A stretch of DNA of 64,000 nt from Thioclava sediminum. Its GTDB lineage: Bacteria > Pseudomonadota > Alphaproteobacteria > Rhodobacterales > Rhodobacteraceae. The position numbers and the translations under genes were made by a program. The notes below the pieces were generated by a model, which made no database searches, was not told the origin of the DNA, and saw only the letters and a list, made by a program, of their open reading frames with translations. Within the stretch, counting starts at the first letter, position 1. Each line of letters begins with the position of its first letter. Of this stretch, positions 25,909 to 34,356 are shown in pieces. The stretch lies in contig NZ_MPZV01000001.1 in the NCBI RefSeq assembly GCF_002020355.1, forward strand, positions 124,001 to 188,000, read 5' to 3'.

Positions 25909-26190
25909 CGATCACATTCGTTTTCCGGTACGACCGGCATAGAGCCGGCAGCCAAACATGCGAAGCGCGGACCTATATTGGACAAGCTCCAAATCACGGC
26001 TGACGGATTGGCGGCCAGCTTTTGTGCGTCATGCCTGAATTTTGTGCGGTCCGTGGCGAATGCCGGTCACTCCAATAACGTGAGCCCCCGCGCGGCCCGA
26101 TGGCCTTCGAAGTCGGGCCGTCGCGATCAGGACGCTCCTAGGCGACCTCCCACAAAGGGCTCCGGCTGACCCGCCTTTCGAAAAAGCGAA
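25909..26190. other. Intergenic region upstream of nasT
   Basis: No gene seen. It should contain the nasT promoter (a TTGTCC is readable on the minus strand, complement of about 25980) and the small inverted repeat CCGGC-N5-GCCGG at 25934-25948 in the presumed nasT leader. The right end runs into the terminator-like hairpin at 26191. Confidence 0.5.
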
Positions 26191-26214
26191 GCGGCAGAAG
26201 TTTCCCCCTGCCGC
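26191..26214 (-). terminator. Intrinsic terminator on the minus strand
   Basis: GCGGCAG (26191-26197) pairs with CTGCCGC (26208-26214). On the minus strand the hairpin is followed within five bases by TTTTT. It lies about 105 bases beyond the stop of the small gene 26319-26480 and is the natural end of its transcript. Confidence 0.75.
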
Positions 26215-26318
26215 TCCACGTCCCGGCACGTCGTGTGGCGAGCATCGGCCGGTTCGCGTGGAACCTCACATCGCTCAGCCTTCATACCGGGAATTCCGGT
26301 CCTGATCTTCGGGAAGGA

Positions 26319-26480
26319 CTATTTCTGGGCGCTGCGCGACGCTGTGCTTTCCCCGTTCGCAGCTTTCTCTTCGGACAGTGTGCGGAAGAAATGAGGCCAG
26401 GCGAGGGCGGCATGGCCCTTGTTGTCCGCGATGTCATTCGTCTGGGGCGTCTTACCCTTGGGCAGTTTTTCGATAGCCAT
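26319..26480 (-). CDS. Small protein of 53 residues, unknown
   Basis: A short frame starting MAIEKLPKGKTPQ and ending ASRSAQK. It is supported by a textbook ribosome site, GGAGG seven bases before the ATG (26486-26494 region on the minus strand), by codon use like that of the neighbours (GC-rich third positions) and by a terminator downstream (26191-26214). The product is hydrophilic, Lys/Glu/Ala rich, with one aromatic patch (AWPHFFRTL); no signal peptide, membrane segment or cysteine. I do not recognise the family. Larger frames covering the same bases on both strands lack ribosome sites and coding character. Confidence 0.6.
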   Translation of the reverse strand: MAIEKLPKGKTPQTNDIADNKGHAALAWPHFFRTLSEEKAANGESTASRSAQK

Positions 26481-26494
26481 GTTCGGCCCTCCAT

Positions 26495-27492
26495 TTTACC
26501 CGCGAGGGATACTCGCGGAATTCCTCTGGATGACCGAAAGCTTCGGTCAGTTCGCTCGTGTCTCGGCGTCGCCTCCAAGGATGAGGCGCGATGCGGCGTC
26601 CGTCCGGTCCCGAGCCGTCGGGGCTTTCGGGGGCAGATCACGGAAGACGCCGTCGAAGTCGTGTTTGCGGGGCATAGTCCCGCTCTGGTCGCGAAATCCG
26701 GTCTGAAGACCGGCTACGGAACCGCATCAGCTGCTGCCAGATTGCAGGCGGTCTCACGACCGTCGCGTCCGGTTCCGAAGTCTCAGGTAACGGCCTGTCT
26801 GTCTTCGCGCAGAGAGAGACCTGCGCGCGCAAGGGCCGAGATGTGGACGAAGATATCCCGTCTGCAGAATAGATCAGCCAAGCTCAGTCATTTCAGTAGG
26901 AAGACCGGAGCCGGCAGAGAAGAGAAATTACAGATGAGACGAGCGTAGTCCGGTATACCTAAGTGACCGCGGCGCCTTTTGCAAAGGAAATCAGCAGCGA
27001 GCGAACGGCACGCACGGCCAGGGCTTTCCGAGCGCGCAATTTATATCTCGTACAATCAAGCCGTTGCGCGAAAATTCCGGTGCCGAAACGCAATTTCCTC
27101 GTAATTTGGGCGCAAATCCCTTATGTCTGCACTCGCATATCTTAATTCTCGGACCCTGTTCCTCCCGGCTCAGCGACGATCTTGAGCTTTGTCGGGCCGC
27201 AGCTTTTCAAAGGCGGCAGTAAGGAAAAGGAGCTTCCCATCGGCCCATGGTGCCGTGACGCCGTTCGAGCAGACCAACCCATTCAGCCCTCCTACCGGGA
27301 TGAACTTGGTCGATACCGCAATTTCTGCCCCTCGCGACCTCGACGAGAGCTTCGCATGTCAGAGGGGCCGGACCGCGATCCGCGCGCATTGACGCTGACG
27401 CCTCGCGATCCGCTCGGGATACCAAACCGGCGCGCCCTCGCGCGCAGACCTAATTCACCGCATAGAAACGGCTTAGCCCGCACTATGCCTCC
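26495..27492. other. About 1 kb without a convincing gene
   Basis: Frames of 60-240 codons exist here but none has a good ribosome site, a recognisable domain or coding-like composition. Composition falls below the window average between about 26850 and 27150. The left part must hold the promoter of the 53-residue gene. It may also contain small RNAs or the remains of lost genes; I could not identify one. Confidence 0.5.
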
Positions 27493-27549
27493 GTGATCGC
27501 GCGACCGTTCAAATCGGAGCCGTCACGACCGCTTAGAAAGATACGAACC

Positions 27550-27819
27550 TTGATCGAAATTTACTGGGGCAAACCCATCTCCCTCGTCGTGTCGCCGGAC
27601 GGCGACGTCAAAACCTTCAGCACCATCGAACAGGTGCATTACTGGCTGCGCGAGAAATGGCCGGTCACTGATACCGCACAGATCTGTGCAATTGACCGCG
27701 TCGAAGCGGCCATGGAATGTCTGGGCACCGTGGGCGACGCGCGCAGCGCATTCCTCGGGGCCGCGACCACCGCCGGCTTTTCACCATTCGAAACGATGGA
27801 TCACCCGATTGCAGCCTGA
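27550..27819 (+). CDS. DUF982 family protein
   Basis: About 89 residues matching the small alphaproteobacterial DUF982 family: the core reads IYWGKPISLVVSPDGDVKTFSTIEQ, then YWLREKWP and DARSAFLGAATTAGF. Function is unknown in the whole family. The start is uncertain: the TTG at 27550 gives the family's usual length and has an AGAAAGA upstream; a GTG at 27493 in the same frame would add 19 residues without similarity. It is followed by plsC on the same strand. Confidence 0.8.
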   Translation: MIEIYWGKPISLVVSPDGDVKTFSTIEQVHYWLREKWPVTDTAQICAIDRVEAAMECLGTVGDARSAFLGAATTAGFSPFETMDHPIAA

Positions 27820-27919
27820 TCATACAGCACATACGGCGTCTCGCGCGCGACGCGGACGGGCCGGCTCGGTCCCGAGGTTCGAAGGTCTACGCTCGAAACT
27901 CTTTGACGGGGCCTTCGGA

Positions 27920-28609
27920 GTGTGGACGGCACTGCAAGCGCCGATGATCCCGATCCTCGCGCTGGCGCGGCGCCCCCGGCTCGTGCGCGCCGCCGTGCGG
28001 GTCTGGACCGGCGGGGTCTTCGCGCTCGCACGCGGGATCCTGCGATTGCGCGTGCGCGAGCAAGGGCTCGAGAACAAGCATCTCGACAGCCCCTGCATCT
28101 ATGTCTGCAACCACCAATCCACATGGGAGACGCTGGCCTTCAACCAGCTCGTGCCCGATGTCTGCATCATCGCGAAACGCGAATTGCGGCGCATCCCGAT
28201 TTTCGGCTGGTTCCTCGAACATTCGCCGATGATCCTGATCGACCGCAGCGGCGGCGGGCGTGCCCTCGCCGGGATGATCACCCAGGCGCGCGAAGAGGCT
28301 GCCAAAGGCCGCTCGATCCTGATCTTCCCCGAAGGCACGCGGGTCGGCGTGACCGATCGCTGCGAATTCCAGCCGGGCCTGATCGCGCTTTATCGCAAGC
28401 TCGGCCTGCCGATTGTACCGGTCGCGCATAACGCGGGCCATGTCTGGCGCAGGGACGTGAAGACCGGTGGCACGATCACCGTCGCCTATTTCCCGGCGAT
28501 CCCGCCCGGGCTTCCGGGCGCCGAGGTGAGCGCGCAGGTCGAAGAACTTCTCAATGTCGAGAAAGACCGCCTGCCCCCCTGCACTGCTCTGAGCGACAAC
28601 GCAAAATAG
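27920..28609 (+). CDS. plsC: 1-acyl-sn-glycerol-3-phosphate acyltransferase
   Basis: Inner-membrane enzyme that acylates lysophosphatidic acid to phosphatidic acid. Motif I is NHQSTWETL (catalytic His with a Glu partner, a common variant), then RELRRIPIFGWF, and motif III FPEGTR. The frame is open far upstream, so the start is uncertain: the GTG at 27920 with GGGG eight bases upstream keeps the hydrophobic stretch before ALARRP; an ATG at 27944 is the other candidate. With 229 residues it is near family size, but the N-terminal membrane helix is short. Confidence 0.88.
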   Translation: MWTALQAPMIPILALARRPRLVRAAVRVWTGGVFALARGILRLRVREQGLENKHLDSPCIYVCNHQSTWETLAFNQLVPDVCIIAKRELRRIPIFGWFLEHSPMILIDRSGGGRALAGMITQAREEAAKGRSILIFPEGTRVGVTDRCEFQPGLIALYRKLGLPIVPVAHNAGHVWRRDVKTGGTITVAYFPAIPPGLPGAEVSAQVEELLNVEKDRLPPCTALSDNAK

Positions 28610-28828
28610 GTGGCGCCCTTTTGGCAGCGGGCCGCCCTCGCCTCTTGTGGTGCGGCCCCGCAAGTCCAATCCCTATCACGCTTCGGCCTTAAGACCGCGA
28701 CACATCCCAGACATATTGATATCGGTGACACGCGGGCCAATCAGGCATTTCTCAAGCTGCGATGAAGATCTAAGGTCGACATCCTGTTGGCCGCGCTGCC
28801 TCCACCGCTATGCATGAAGGTTCTTTCC

Positions 28829-29734
28829 ATGGCCACCAAACCGATGTTGCACCCGCGTAATCAACACCGGGCGGGGTACGACTTTGAGCGTCTGATCGTG
28901 CAAACCCCGGAGCTGGAGGCATTTACGACGAGAAACCCGCGCGGACGGATGACGATCGATTTTGCGGACGTGGACGCGGTCCGCATGCTCAACCGGGCGC
29001 TCTTGCGGACGCATTACGACATTGAATTCTGGGATATTCCGGCCTCTTACCTATGCCCTCCGATCCCCGGCCGTGTCGATTACATCCACTATCTCGCGGA
29101 TCTTCTGGCCGAGTGTAACGACCATGAGATCCCGCACGGGCGCGAGATCAAGGCGCTCGACATAGGGACCGGCGCCAGCCTCGTCTACCCGCTGACCGGT
29201 CAGCATGAATATGGCTGGGAGTTCACCGGCGTCGATATCGATCCGGTGTCGATCAAGTCGGCAGCGGAGATTTGCGACCGCAACGGTCTGAACATCGAGC
29301 TCAGACGCCAGACTGATCCCGAGGACATCTTCGACGGCGTGATCGGTCCCGACGACATCTTCCATGTCACCCTGTGTAATCCGCCGTTTCATGCGTCCGT
29401 CGAGCATGCGGACAAAGGCACCCAGCGCAAGTGGCGGAATTTGGGGAAAGGTCACTCGAAGAAACTCAATTTCGGCGGCCAGAATGCCGAACTCTGGTGC
29501 CCCGGTGGCGAGATCGGCTTCATCGCCAGAATGATCGAGCAGAGCATGGACGTCGCCGATCAATGCCTGTGGTTTACCTCTCTGGTGTCGAAGAAAGACA
29601 ACCTGCAGCCAATTTCCAGACTGCTTCGCAAAGCGAGGGTTGCCGAGTCCAGGGTCGTCGAAATGGCGCAGGGGCAGAAGACAAGCCGGTTCATAGCCTG
29701 GACCTATTACCCCGAAGCACAGCGATCCCTATAG
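28829..29734 (+). CDS. rlmF: 23S rRNA (adenine(1618)-N6)-methyltransferase
   Basis: 301 residues, close to the enterobacterial RlmF length. SAM site: ALDIGTGASLVYPL; catalytic motif for N6-adenine methylation: CNPPFHAS. The N-terminal MLHPRNQHRAGYDF and GKGHSKKLNFGGQNAELWCPGGE are typical of RlmF. It modifies A1618 of 23S rRNA. The ATG at 28829 has AAGG upstream; two earlier in-frame ATGs (28787, 28814) are possible. It stands alone between plsC and the remnant gene. Confidence 0.93.
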   Translation: MATKPMLHPRNQHRAGYDFERLIVQTPELEAFTTRNPRGRMTIDFADVDAVRMLNRALLRTHYDIEFWDIPASYLCPPIPGRVDYIHYLADLLAECNDHEIPHGREIKALDIGTGASLVYPLTGQHEYGWEFTGVDIDPVSIKSAAEICDRNGLNIELRRQTDPEDIFDGVIGPDDIFHVTLCNPPFHASVEHADKGTQRKWRNLGKGHSKKLNFGGQNAELWCPGGEIGFIARMIEQSMDVADQCLWFTSLVSKKDNLQPISRLLRKARVAESRVVEMAQGQKTSRFIAWTYYPEAQRSL

Positions 29735-29765
29735 GGGGATCGGGTTCGCCGGCAGGACGCAAGGG

Positions 29766-29993
29766 ATGGCGCCTGCTCTCGCGCGACGGGCACGTTCGAA
29801 ACGACTTCGGATCATGTCGCGCTCAGGGCGCATTGCCCGACCGCCGCGGACATTTTGCTGGATCGCCGCCGACGCCAGCGTCCCCCGCGCTCTGCGCGAC
29901 GACCTGACCGCCCGCGGTCATCCGAAGGAATGGCTGAAGGCGGCAGGATACTGGATTGCCGGACAGGCCGACGGCTCGGCGAAGGACCTGTGA
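29766..29993 (+). pseudogene. Remnant of a siderophore-interacting protein (C-terminal end)
   Basis: The frame ends with RTFCWIAADASVPRALRDDL, followed by KAAGYWIAGQADG, which resembles the last ~50 residues of SIP/ViuB-type NADPH-dependent ferric siderophore reductases (the conserved W-x-A-x-E-x-S and GYW elements). The FAD-binding domain and the rest of the NAD domain are absent: upstream lies rlmF and the preceding sequence (MAPALARRARSKRLR) has no similarity. I read it as a degraded remnant; a very small expressed protein cannot be excluded. Confidence 0.6.
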
Positions 29994-30069
29994 GAGGCGC
30001 AGGCCCGCGCGGAGACTTCCGCCGCGGGCCCGAAACCGGTCCACCGAGAGCGTCAGGTGCGCGCGACAT

Positions 30070-30741
30070 TCATGCGGCAGGCCGCCGCCAGCTTTCGCGG
30101 TGATAAGCGCTGTCCCAGAACCGCCATTCATGCCAGCAACTGCGGGCGAAGGCGCGGTGCATCCGCTGGCGGGCGGCCTCATCGGCCTTCGCGCCCAGCC
30201 TGTCGGTCAGCGCCAGCATCCGTTCCACGCTGTGATCGAAAGCCTCGCCCGAATAGGTCGCGATCCAGGCGGCATAGGGGTTCGCGTCCCCGCTGACCTG
30301 CGCGATCTCCCGGCCGATGTCGCGGTAAATCCAGAAACAGGGGAGTAGCGCCGCCACCGCCTCGGGAAAATCGCCGGTCGTGGCACTGCGCAGCAGGAAG
30401 GACACGTAGTGATCGCAGGCGGCAGAGGGTTCGATCTGCGCGAAATCGTCGGCCGAGACGCCGAACAGCCCCATGTAATGCGCGTGCAATTCCCGCTCGA
30501 CCGCGATCGCGCCTGCCGCCGAACCTGAAAGCTGCGCGACGGTCGGTGCATCGGGGGCCTTCGCGGCGGCGAGCGCGAGGGCCCGGGCGAAGCCTTCGAG
30601 GTAATGGGCGTCCTGAATGATGTAGCCTTGGAACGTTTCCGGATCGAGGCGGCCCTCCGCCAATTCGCGATTGAAGGGCATGTCGTGGATCTGGCGGCGC
30701 AGCGGCGCGGTTGCCTGCGCGAGGTCTTGGGTGAAGCTCAT
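30070..30741 (-). CDS. tenA: Aminopyrimidine aminohydrolase / thiaminase II
   Basis: 223 residues, all-helical TenA. It hydrolyses formyl-aminopyrimidine to HMP and so recycles degraded thiamin. The catalytic cysteine is in LLPCFWIYRDIG and YIIQDAHYLEGFARAL is a family signature. The ATG at 30741 has GGAGG upstream. Last gene of the TPP-riboswitch-controlled thiMED-tenA unit. Confidence 0.95.
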   Translation of the reverse strand: MSFTQDLAQATAPLRRQIHDMPFNRELAEGRLDPETFQGYIIQDAHYLEGFARALALAAAKAPDAPTVAQLSGSAAGAIAVERELHAHYMGLFGVSADDFAQIEPSAACDHYVSFLLRSATTGDFPEAVAALLPCFWIYRDIGREIAQVSGDANPYAAWIATYSGEAFDHSVERMLALTDRLGAKADEAARQRMHRAFARSCWHEWRFWDSAYHRESWRRPAA

Positions 30742-31541
30742 CGGCCTACCTCCTGAAATGTGTGGAAATGGTGCACCGGGCCGTGGCCCGAGCCGACGGA
30801 CAGCCGATCGGCCCCAGCAATCGCGGCGCTCAGATAGGCTTTCGCGCGGCGGGTGGCGTCCGGAAGCGGACGCCCCGCCCCGAGCCATGTCGCCAGCGCA
30901 GAGGACAGGGTGCAGCCGGTGCCGTGGGTGTTGCGCGTCGCAATGCGCGGTGCGTCGAGGCGGAGTTCCTCTTGCTCGGTGACCAGCAGGTCCGGGCTTT
31001 GTTCGCCCTGCAGATGCCCGCCCTTCAGCAGCACCGCACGCGGCCCGAGCGCGCGGAGCGCATGGGCCTGATCGCGCATCTCCTCAAGCGTCGTCGCCTC
31101 GGCGCAGCCCAAGAGATCAGCGGCCTCGGGCAAGTTCGGCGTGATCAGATCGGCGCGCGGCAGGAGAGCGCGCAGCGCGGTCACCGCCGCCTCTGCCAGT
31201 AGCCGATCGCCGGCTTTCGCGACCATCACCGGGTCGAGCACTACCGGACACTCGAGCCCGGTCAGCCCCTCGGCCACGGTCTCGATGATCGCGGCATCGC
31301 CCAGCATCCCGATCTTGATCGCGTCGATCCGAATGTCATCGCGCAGCGAGGCCATCTGTGCCGCGATCAGGCCGGTGTCGCACAGGCTGACCGCCTGCAC
31401 GCCGCGCGTATTCTGAGCGGTCAGAGCCGTGATCACGCTCATCGCGTAGCCGCCATTGGCGGAAATGGCTTTGATGTCGGCCTGAATGCCCGCCCCGCCC
31501 GATGGGTCGGAGCCTGCAATGGTGAGGATATTGGGGATCAT
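30738..31541 (-). CDS. thiD: Hydroxymethylpyrimidine/phosphomethylpyrimidine kinase
   Basis: 267 residues. Phosphorylates HMP to HMP-PP, one half of thiamin. Ribokinase fold with the N-terminal GSDPSGGAGIQADIKAI, LDPVMVAKAGDRLL and the closing GTGCTLSSALATWLG anion hole. The ATG at 31541 has GGAG six bases upstream and overlaps the thiE stop; its own stop overlaps tenA. Confidence 0.96.
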   Translation of the reverse strand: MIPNILTIAGSDPSGGAGIQADIKAISANGGYAMSVITALTAQNTRGVQAVSLCDTGLIAAQMASLRDDIRIDAIKIGMLGDAAIIETVAEGLTGLECPVVLDPVMVAKAGDRLLAEAAVTALRALLPRADLITPNLPEAADLLGCAEATTLEEMRDQAHALRALGPRAVLLKGGHLQGEQSPDLLVTEQEELRLDAPRIATRNTHGTGCTLSSALATWLGAGRPLPDATRRAKAYLSAAIAGADRLSVGSGHGPVHHFHTFQEVGR

Positions 31542-32149
31542 ATGTCGCTCCATGCGTTGCGCAGGGTTCGGGTGGCGCGCGCCATGTCAGGCGCGCGCGA
31601 GATGGCGGAAATCACCGCGACACCGGCACCGCCAGCCGCGTGGATTGCGAGCGCGTCAGTGGCGGTGATCCCTCCGATCGCGAGACAGGGAAGGTCCGTG
31701 CGTGCGGCGATCTTGGCAAAGCCCGCATGTCCGATCGGGGCGGCGTGGTCGGGCTTCGAGCCGGTCGCGTGGATCGGGCCGACACCGAGATAGTCGACGC
31801 CCGCGGGCACAACCGCGATCTGCGCCTCCGTCTCGATCGACAGGCCAAGGATCGTGTCGGGCCCGATCCTGCGACGGATCGCGGCGGGATCGCCATCGCT
31901 CTGGCCGATATGGAGGCCAGCGGCACCGATCTCGATGGCCACGGCGACCCGGTCATTCACGATCAGCGGGACATCATAGGGCGCGAGCGCCGAGATCAGC
32001 GTCCGGGCGAGTGCTGCGAACTCCGCATCGGGGAGCGTCTTGTCGCGCAGCTGCACCCAGCCCGCGCCGCCCTCAGCCGCAGCGATTGCCTGCGCGATCA
32101 CGGGCTGCGGGGCGTCCGGGTCGGTGACGAAACAGATGGGCGGGATCAT
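31538..32149 (-). CDS. thiE: Thiamine-phosphate synthase
   Basis: 203 residues; joins HMP-PP and thiazole phosphate into thiamin phosphate. TIM-barrel motifs: WVQLRDK, LIVNDRVAVAIEIGAAGLHIGQSD, YLGVGPIHATGSKPDHA and AIGGITATDA. It overlaps both neighbours by a few bases (thiM stop and thiD start), indicating coupled translation. Confidence 0.96.
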   Translation of the reverse strand: MIPPICFVTDPDAPQPVIAQAIAAAEGGAGWVQLRDKTLPDAEFAALARTLISALAPYDVPLIVNDRVAVAIEIGAAGLHIGQSDGDPAAIRRRIGPDTILGLSIETEAQIAVVPAGVDYLGVGPIHATGSKPDHAAPIGHAGFAKIAARTDLPCLAIGGITATDALAIHAAGGAGVAVISAISRAPDMARATRTLRNAWSDI

Positions 32150-32934
32150 GCGGGTTCGATCCGTGCGCCGGCGGTCAAGGCTTCGGCGTCGATCGCATGG
32201 AGCGCATCGAGGAAGGCGACCTGAAAGCTGCCCGGGCCTTGGGCGCTTGCGCCAGCGCGTTCACCCGCAAGCCCGAAATAGGCAAGTGCAGCGATCACGG
32301 CTTCGAACTGGGGCTGGTCTGCGAGAAAGGCGGCGACCACACCGGTGAGCGAACAGCCCAACGCGGTCACGCGGGGCATCATCGCATGGCCATTCGCAAC
32401 CCGCGCGGCCTGCGTGCCGTCAGTCACGAAATCGACCGCGCCGGTCACCGCGACCACCGCCCCGCTGTGGCGCGCCAAGGCCCGCGCAGCGTCTTCAGCC
32501 GTCTCGACGCTCTCGGTGGAATCCGCCCCTTTCCCCGCGGCGGCCTCACCCGCAAGCGCGAGTATCTCCGAAGCGTTGCCGCGGATCACCGTCGGACGCA
32601 GTTCCACCAGCCGCGCCCCGAGCGCGCGCCGATAATCCGTCGCGCCGACCGCGACAGGATCCAGCACCCACGGGATGTCTCTGGCGCGCGCGACCGTGGC
32701 GGCGGCCTCCATCGCCTCCGCCCATGGCGGAGATACCGTGCCGATATTGATACTCAGCGCCTGCGCGAGACCGGCGAACTCGGCCGCCTCTTCGCGCGCA
32801 TGGACCATCGCGGGCGAGGCGCCCGAGGCCAGCAGCACATTCGCCATCACGTTCATCGCGACATAGTTGGTGATGTTGTGAACGAGCGGCGCGGTCTTCC
32901 GCATCGTTGCGAGATATTGTCCGGGGTCTTCCAT
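32146..32934 (-). CDS. thiM: Hydroxyethylthiazole kinase
   Basis: 262 residues; phosphorylates the salvaged thiazole moiety. Typical segments: APLVHNITNYVAMNVMANVLLASGASPAM, WVLDPVAVGAT and VTALGCSLTGVVAAFLA. The ATG at 32934 has AAGGAG upstream; that site is buried in a hairpin (32935-32971) downstream of the TPP aptamer. With thiE, thiD and tenA but no thiC or thiG here, the unit is a salvage and assembly set. Confidence 0.95.
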   Translation of the reverse strand: MEDPGQYLATMRKTAPLVHNITNYVAMNVMANVLLASGASPAMVHAREEAAEFAGLAQALSINIGTVSPPWAEAMEAAATVARARDIPWVLDPVAVGATDYRRALGARLVELRPTVIRGNASEILALAGEAAAGKGADSTESVETAEDAARALARHSGAVVAVTGAVDFVTDGTQAARVANGHAMMPRVTALGCSLTGVVAAFLADQPQFEAVIAALAYFGLAGERAGASAQGPGSFQVAFLDALHAIDAEALTAGARIEPA

Positions 32935-32971
32935 CGCACTCTCCTTGGCTGCGGGCAGCAAGAGGAGTGCG
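32935..32971 (-). promoter_or_regulatory. SD-sequestering hairpin of the thiM leader
   Basis: In the minus-strand RNA, CGCACTCCTCTTG (complement of 32971-32959) pairs with CAAGGAGAGTGCG (complement of 32947-32935), 13 positions with one mismatch and one wobble. The second arm contains the ribosome site AAGGAG and ends directly before the ATG, so the switch probably acts on translation. Confidence 0.75.
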
Positions 32972-33008
32972 AGGGGGGCAAAGGCGGGACTGCGCCTGAC
33001 CGTCTCAC

Positions 33009-33083
33009 GCGCCTCCCTCCGCCGGCATTATCCGGTTCAGGTTCTAAGGGTTCGTCTCAGCCCGGCTTCCCGAGCGCCCCTGT
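33009..33083 (-). promoter_or_regulatory. TPP riboswitch (THI element)
   Basis: The minus-strand RNA carries the conserved THI-box parts: ACAGGGGCGC at the 5' end, GGGCTGAGA, ACCCTTAGAACCTGA and GGATAATGCCGGCG, closing with GAGGGAGG. It precedes thiM by about 75 bases. Thiamin pyrophosphate binding is expected to lower thiMED-tenA expression. Confidence 0.97.
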
Positions 33084-33259
33084 CGCTTCGCCCAAAAAGG
33101 TGACACCGTCGGAGCCGTCCGTCAAGCGGGGTAACGACAAGCGGTTGGACGACCAACGGGGGCCTCGATGGTTCGCGTCTGTCCGATCGCGCGATCGTTG
33201 CGATCTATCCGGCGCGCCGCCCTTGCAGAGCCCTGCCCCATCCTTTAGAGGCCCGCTCA

Positions 33260-33294
33260 ACCGGTCGCAGCCTACCCGGTCATCAAAACAAGGG
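33260..33294 (+). promoter_or_regulatory. preQ1-I riboswitch
   Basis: P1 pairs ACCGG (33260-33264) with CCGGT (33276-33280). The loop TCGCAG, the segment CCTAC and the A-rich tail CATCAAAACAAGGG follow, which matches the compact preQ1-I aptamer, especially the type with TCGCAG loop and AACAAAACAAGGG tail. The tail contains the presumed ribosome site (AAGGG, 33290-33294) eight bases before the queC ATG, so preQ1 binding should block translation. Confidence 0.85.
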
Positions 33295-33301
33295 TTCAAA
33301 T

Positions 33302-34003
33302 ATGAAGACTCTCGTCATCTGCTCGGGCGGACTCGATTCCGTATCGCTCGCCCATATCGTCGCCGCTGAGGGTAATCTCACGCGGCTCGTCTCCTTCGAC
33401 TACGGCCAACGGCACCGCAAGGAGCTTGATTACGCCGCCGCCGCCGCGCGCCGTCTTGGCGTGCCGCATCATCTCATCGACATGCGCCCCATCGGGGCCG
33501 CGCTGACCGGGTCGGCGCTGACCGACGATATCGATGTGCCCGACGGGCATTACGCCGAAGAGACGATGCGCATCACCGTCGTCCCGAACCGCAACGCGAT
33601 CATGCTAGCCATCGGCTTTGGTGTGGCCGCCGCAAATGGCGACGAGGCGGTGGCGACTGCGGTGCATGGGGGCGATCACTTCATCTACCCCGATTGCCGA
33701 CCCGCCTTCACCGAGGCCTTCGATGCGATGCAGCGCATGGCGCTCGATGGTTATGCCGATGTGCGGCTGGAGACGCCTTTCGTGCATCGCTCCAAGGCCG
33801 ACATCGTGGCCGAGGGCGCCAAACATGGCACGCCCTTTGCCGAGACGTGGTCGTGCTACAAGGGCGGCGAGGTGCATTGCGGGCGCTGCGGCACCTGTGT
33901 CGAGCGGCGCGAGGCATTCCACCTTGCGGGCGTCGAAGACCCGACCGTCTATGCCGATCCCGATTTCTGGGCCAAGGCCGTCGCCGAGAAGGAGGCCCGC
34001 TGA
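33302..34003 (+). CDS. queC: 7-cyano-7-deazaguanine synthase
   Basis: 233 residues; converts 7-carboxy-7-deazaguanine to preQ0 with ATP and ammonia. PP-loop: CSGGLDSVSLAHI; zinc-binding cysteines near the end in ETWSCYKGGEVHCGRCGTC. First of queC-queD-queE with overlapping ends, under a preQ1 riboswitch. Confidence 0.97.
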   Translation: MKTLVICSGGLDSVSLAHIVAAEGNLTRLVSFDYGQRHRKELDYAAAAARRLGVPHHLIDMRPIGAALTGSALTDDIDVPDGHYAEETMRITVVPNRNAIMLAIGFGVAAANGDEAVATAVHGGDHFIYPDCRPAFTEAFDAMQRMALDGYADVRLETPFVHRSKADIVAEGAKHGTPFAETWSCYKGGEVHCGRCGTCVERREAFHLAGVEDPTVYADPDFWAKAVAEKEAR

Positions 34004-34356
34004 TGTTCCGTATCCGCAAGGAATTCCACTTCTCCGCCTCGCATCAGCTTGCGCATCTGCCCGAAGATCATCAATGCGCACGGCTGCACGGGCACAATTA
34101 CATCGTGGTGGTCGAACTGGCCGCCGCGTCGCTCGATGAAAACGGGTTCGTGCGCGACTATCACGACCTGAAACCGCTCAAGACCTATATCGACGACACT
34201 TTCGATCACCGGCACCTGAACGACGCGATGGACGTGCCCTCGACCGCCGAGAATATGGCCAAGCATTTCTACGACTGGTGCAAGGCACGATGGCCCGAAA
34301 CCAGTGCGGCTCTGGTCAGCGAGACGCCCAAGACCTGGGCGGAATACCGTCCATGA
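34003..34356 (+). CDS. queD: 6-carboxy-5,6,7,8-tetrahydropterin synthase
   Basis: 117 residues; turns dihydroneopterin triphosphate into carboxytetrahydropterin. Zinc histidines in FHFSASHQL and HGHNY; MVDFxxL-type region replaced by [19 protein letters not shown] is typical. The ATG overlaps the queC stop (TGATG). Confidence 0.95.
   Translation: MFRIRKEFHFSASHQLAHLPEDHQCARLHGHNYIVVVELAAASLDENGFVRDYHDLKPLKTYIDDTFDHRHLNDAMDVPSTAENMAKHFYDWCKARWPETSAALVSETPKTWAEYRP

Noticed and set aside
26282-26948. Larger frames on both strands over the 53-residue gene (26282-26641 minus, 26235-26948 plus)
   Set aside because: Arg/Ser-rich shadow composition and no ribosome site; the shorter minus-strand frame at 26319-26480 in a different phase has both coding character and GGAGG.
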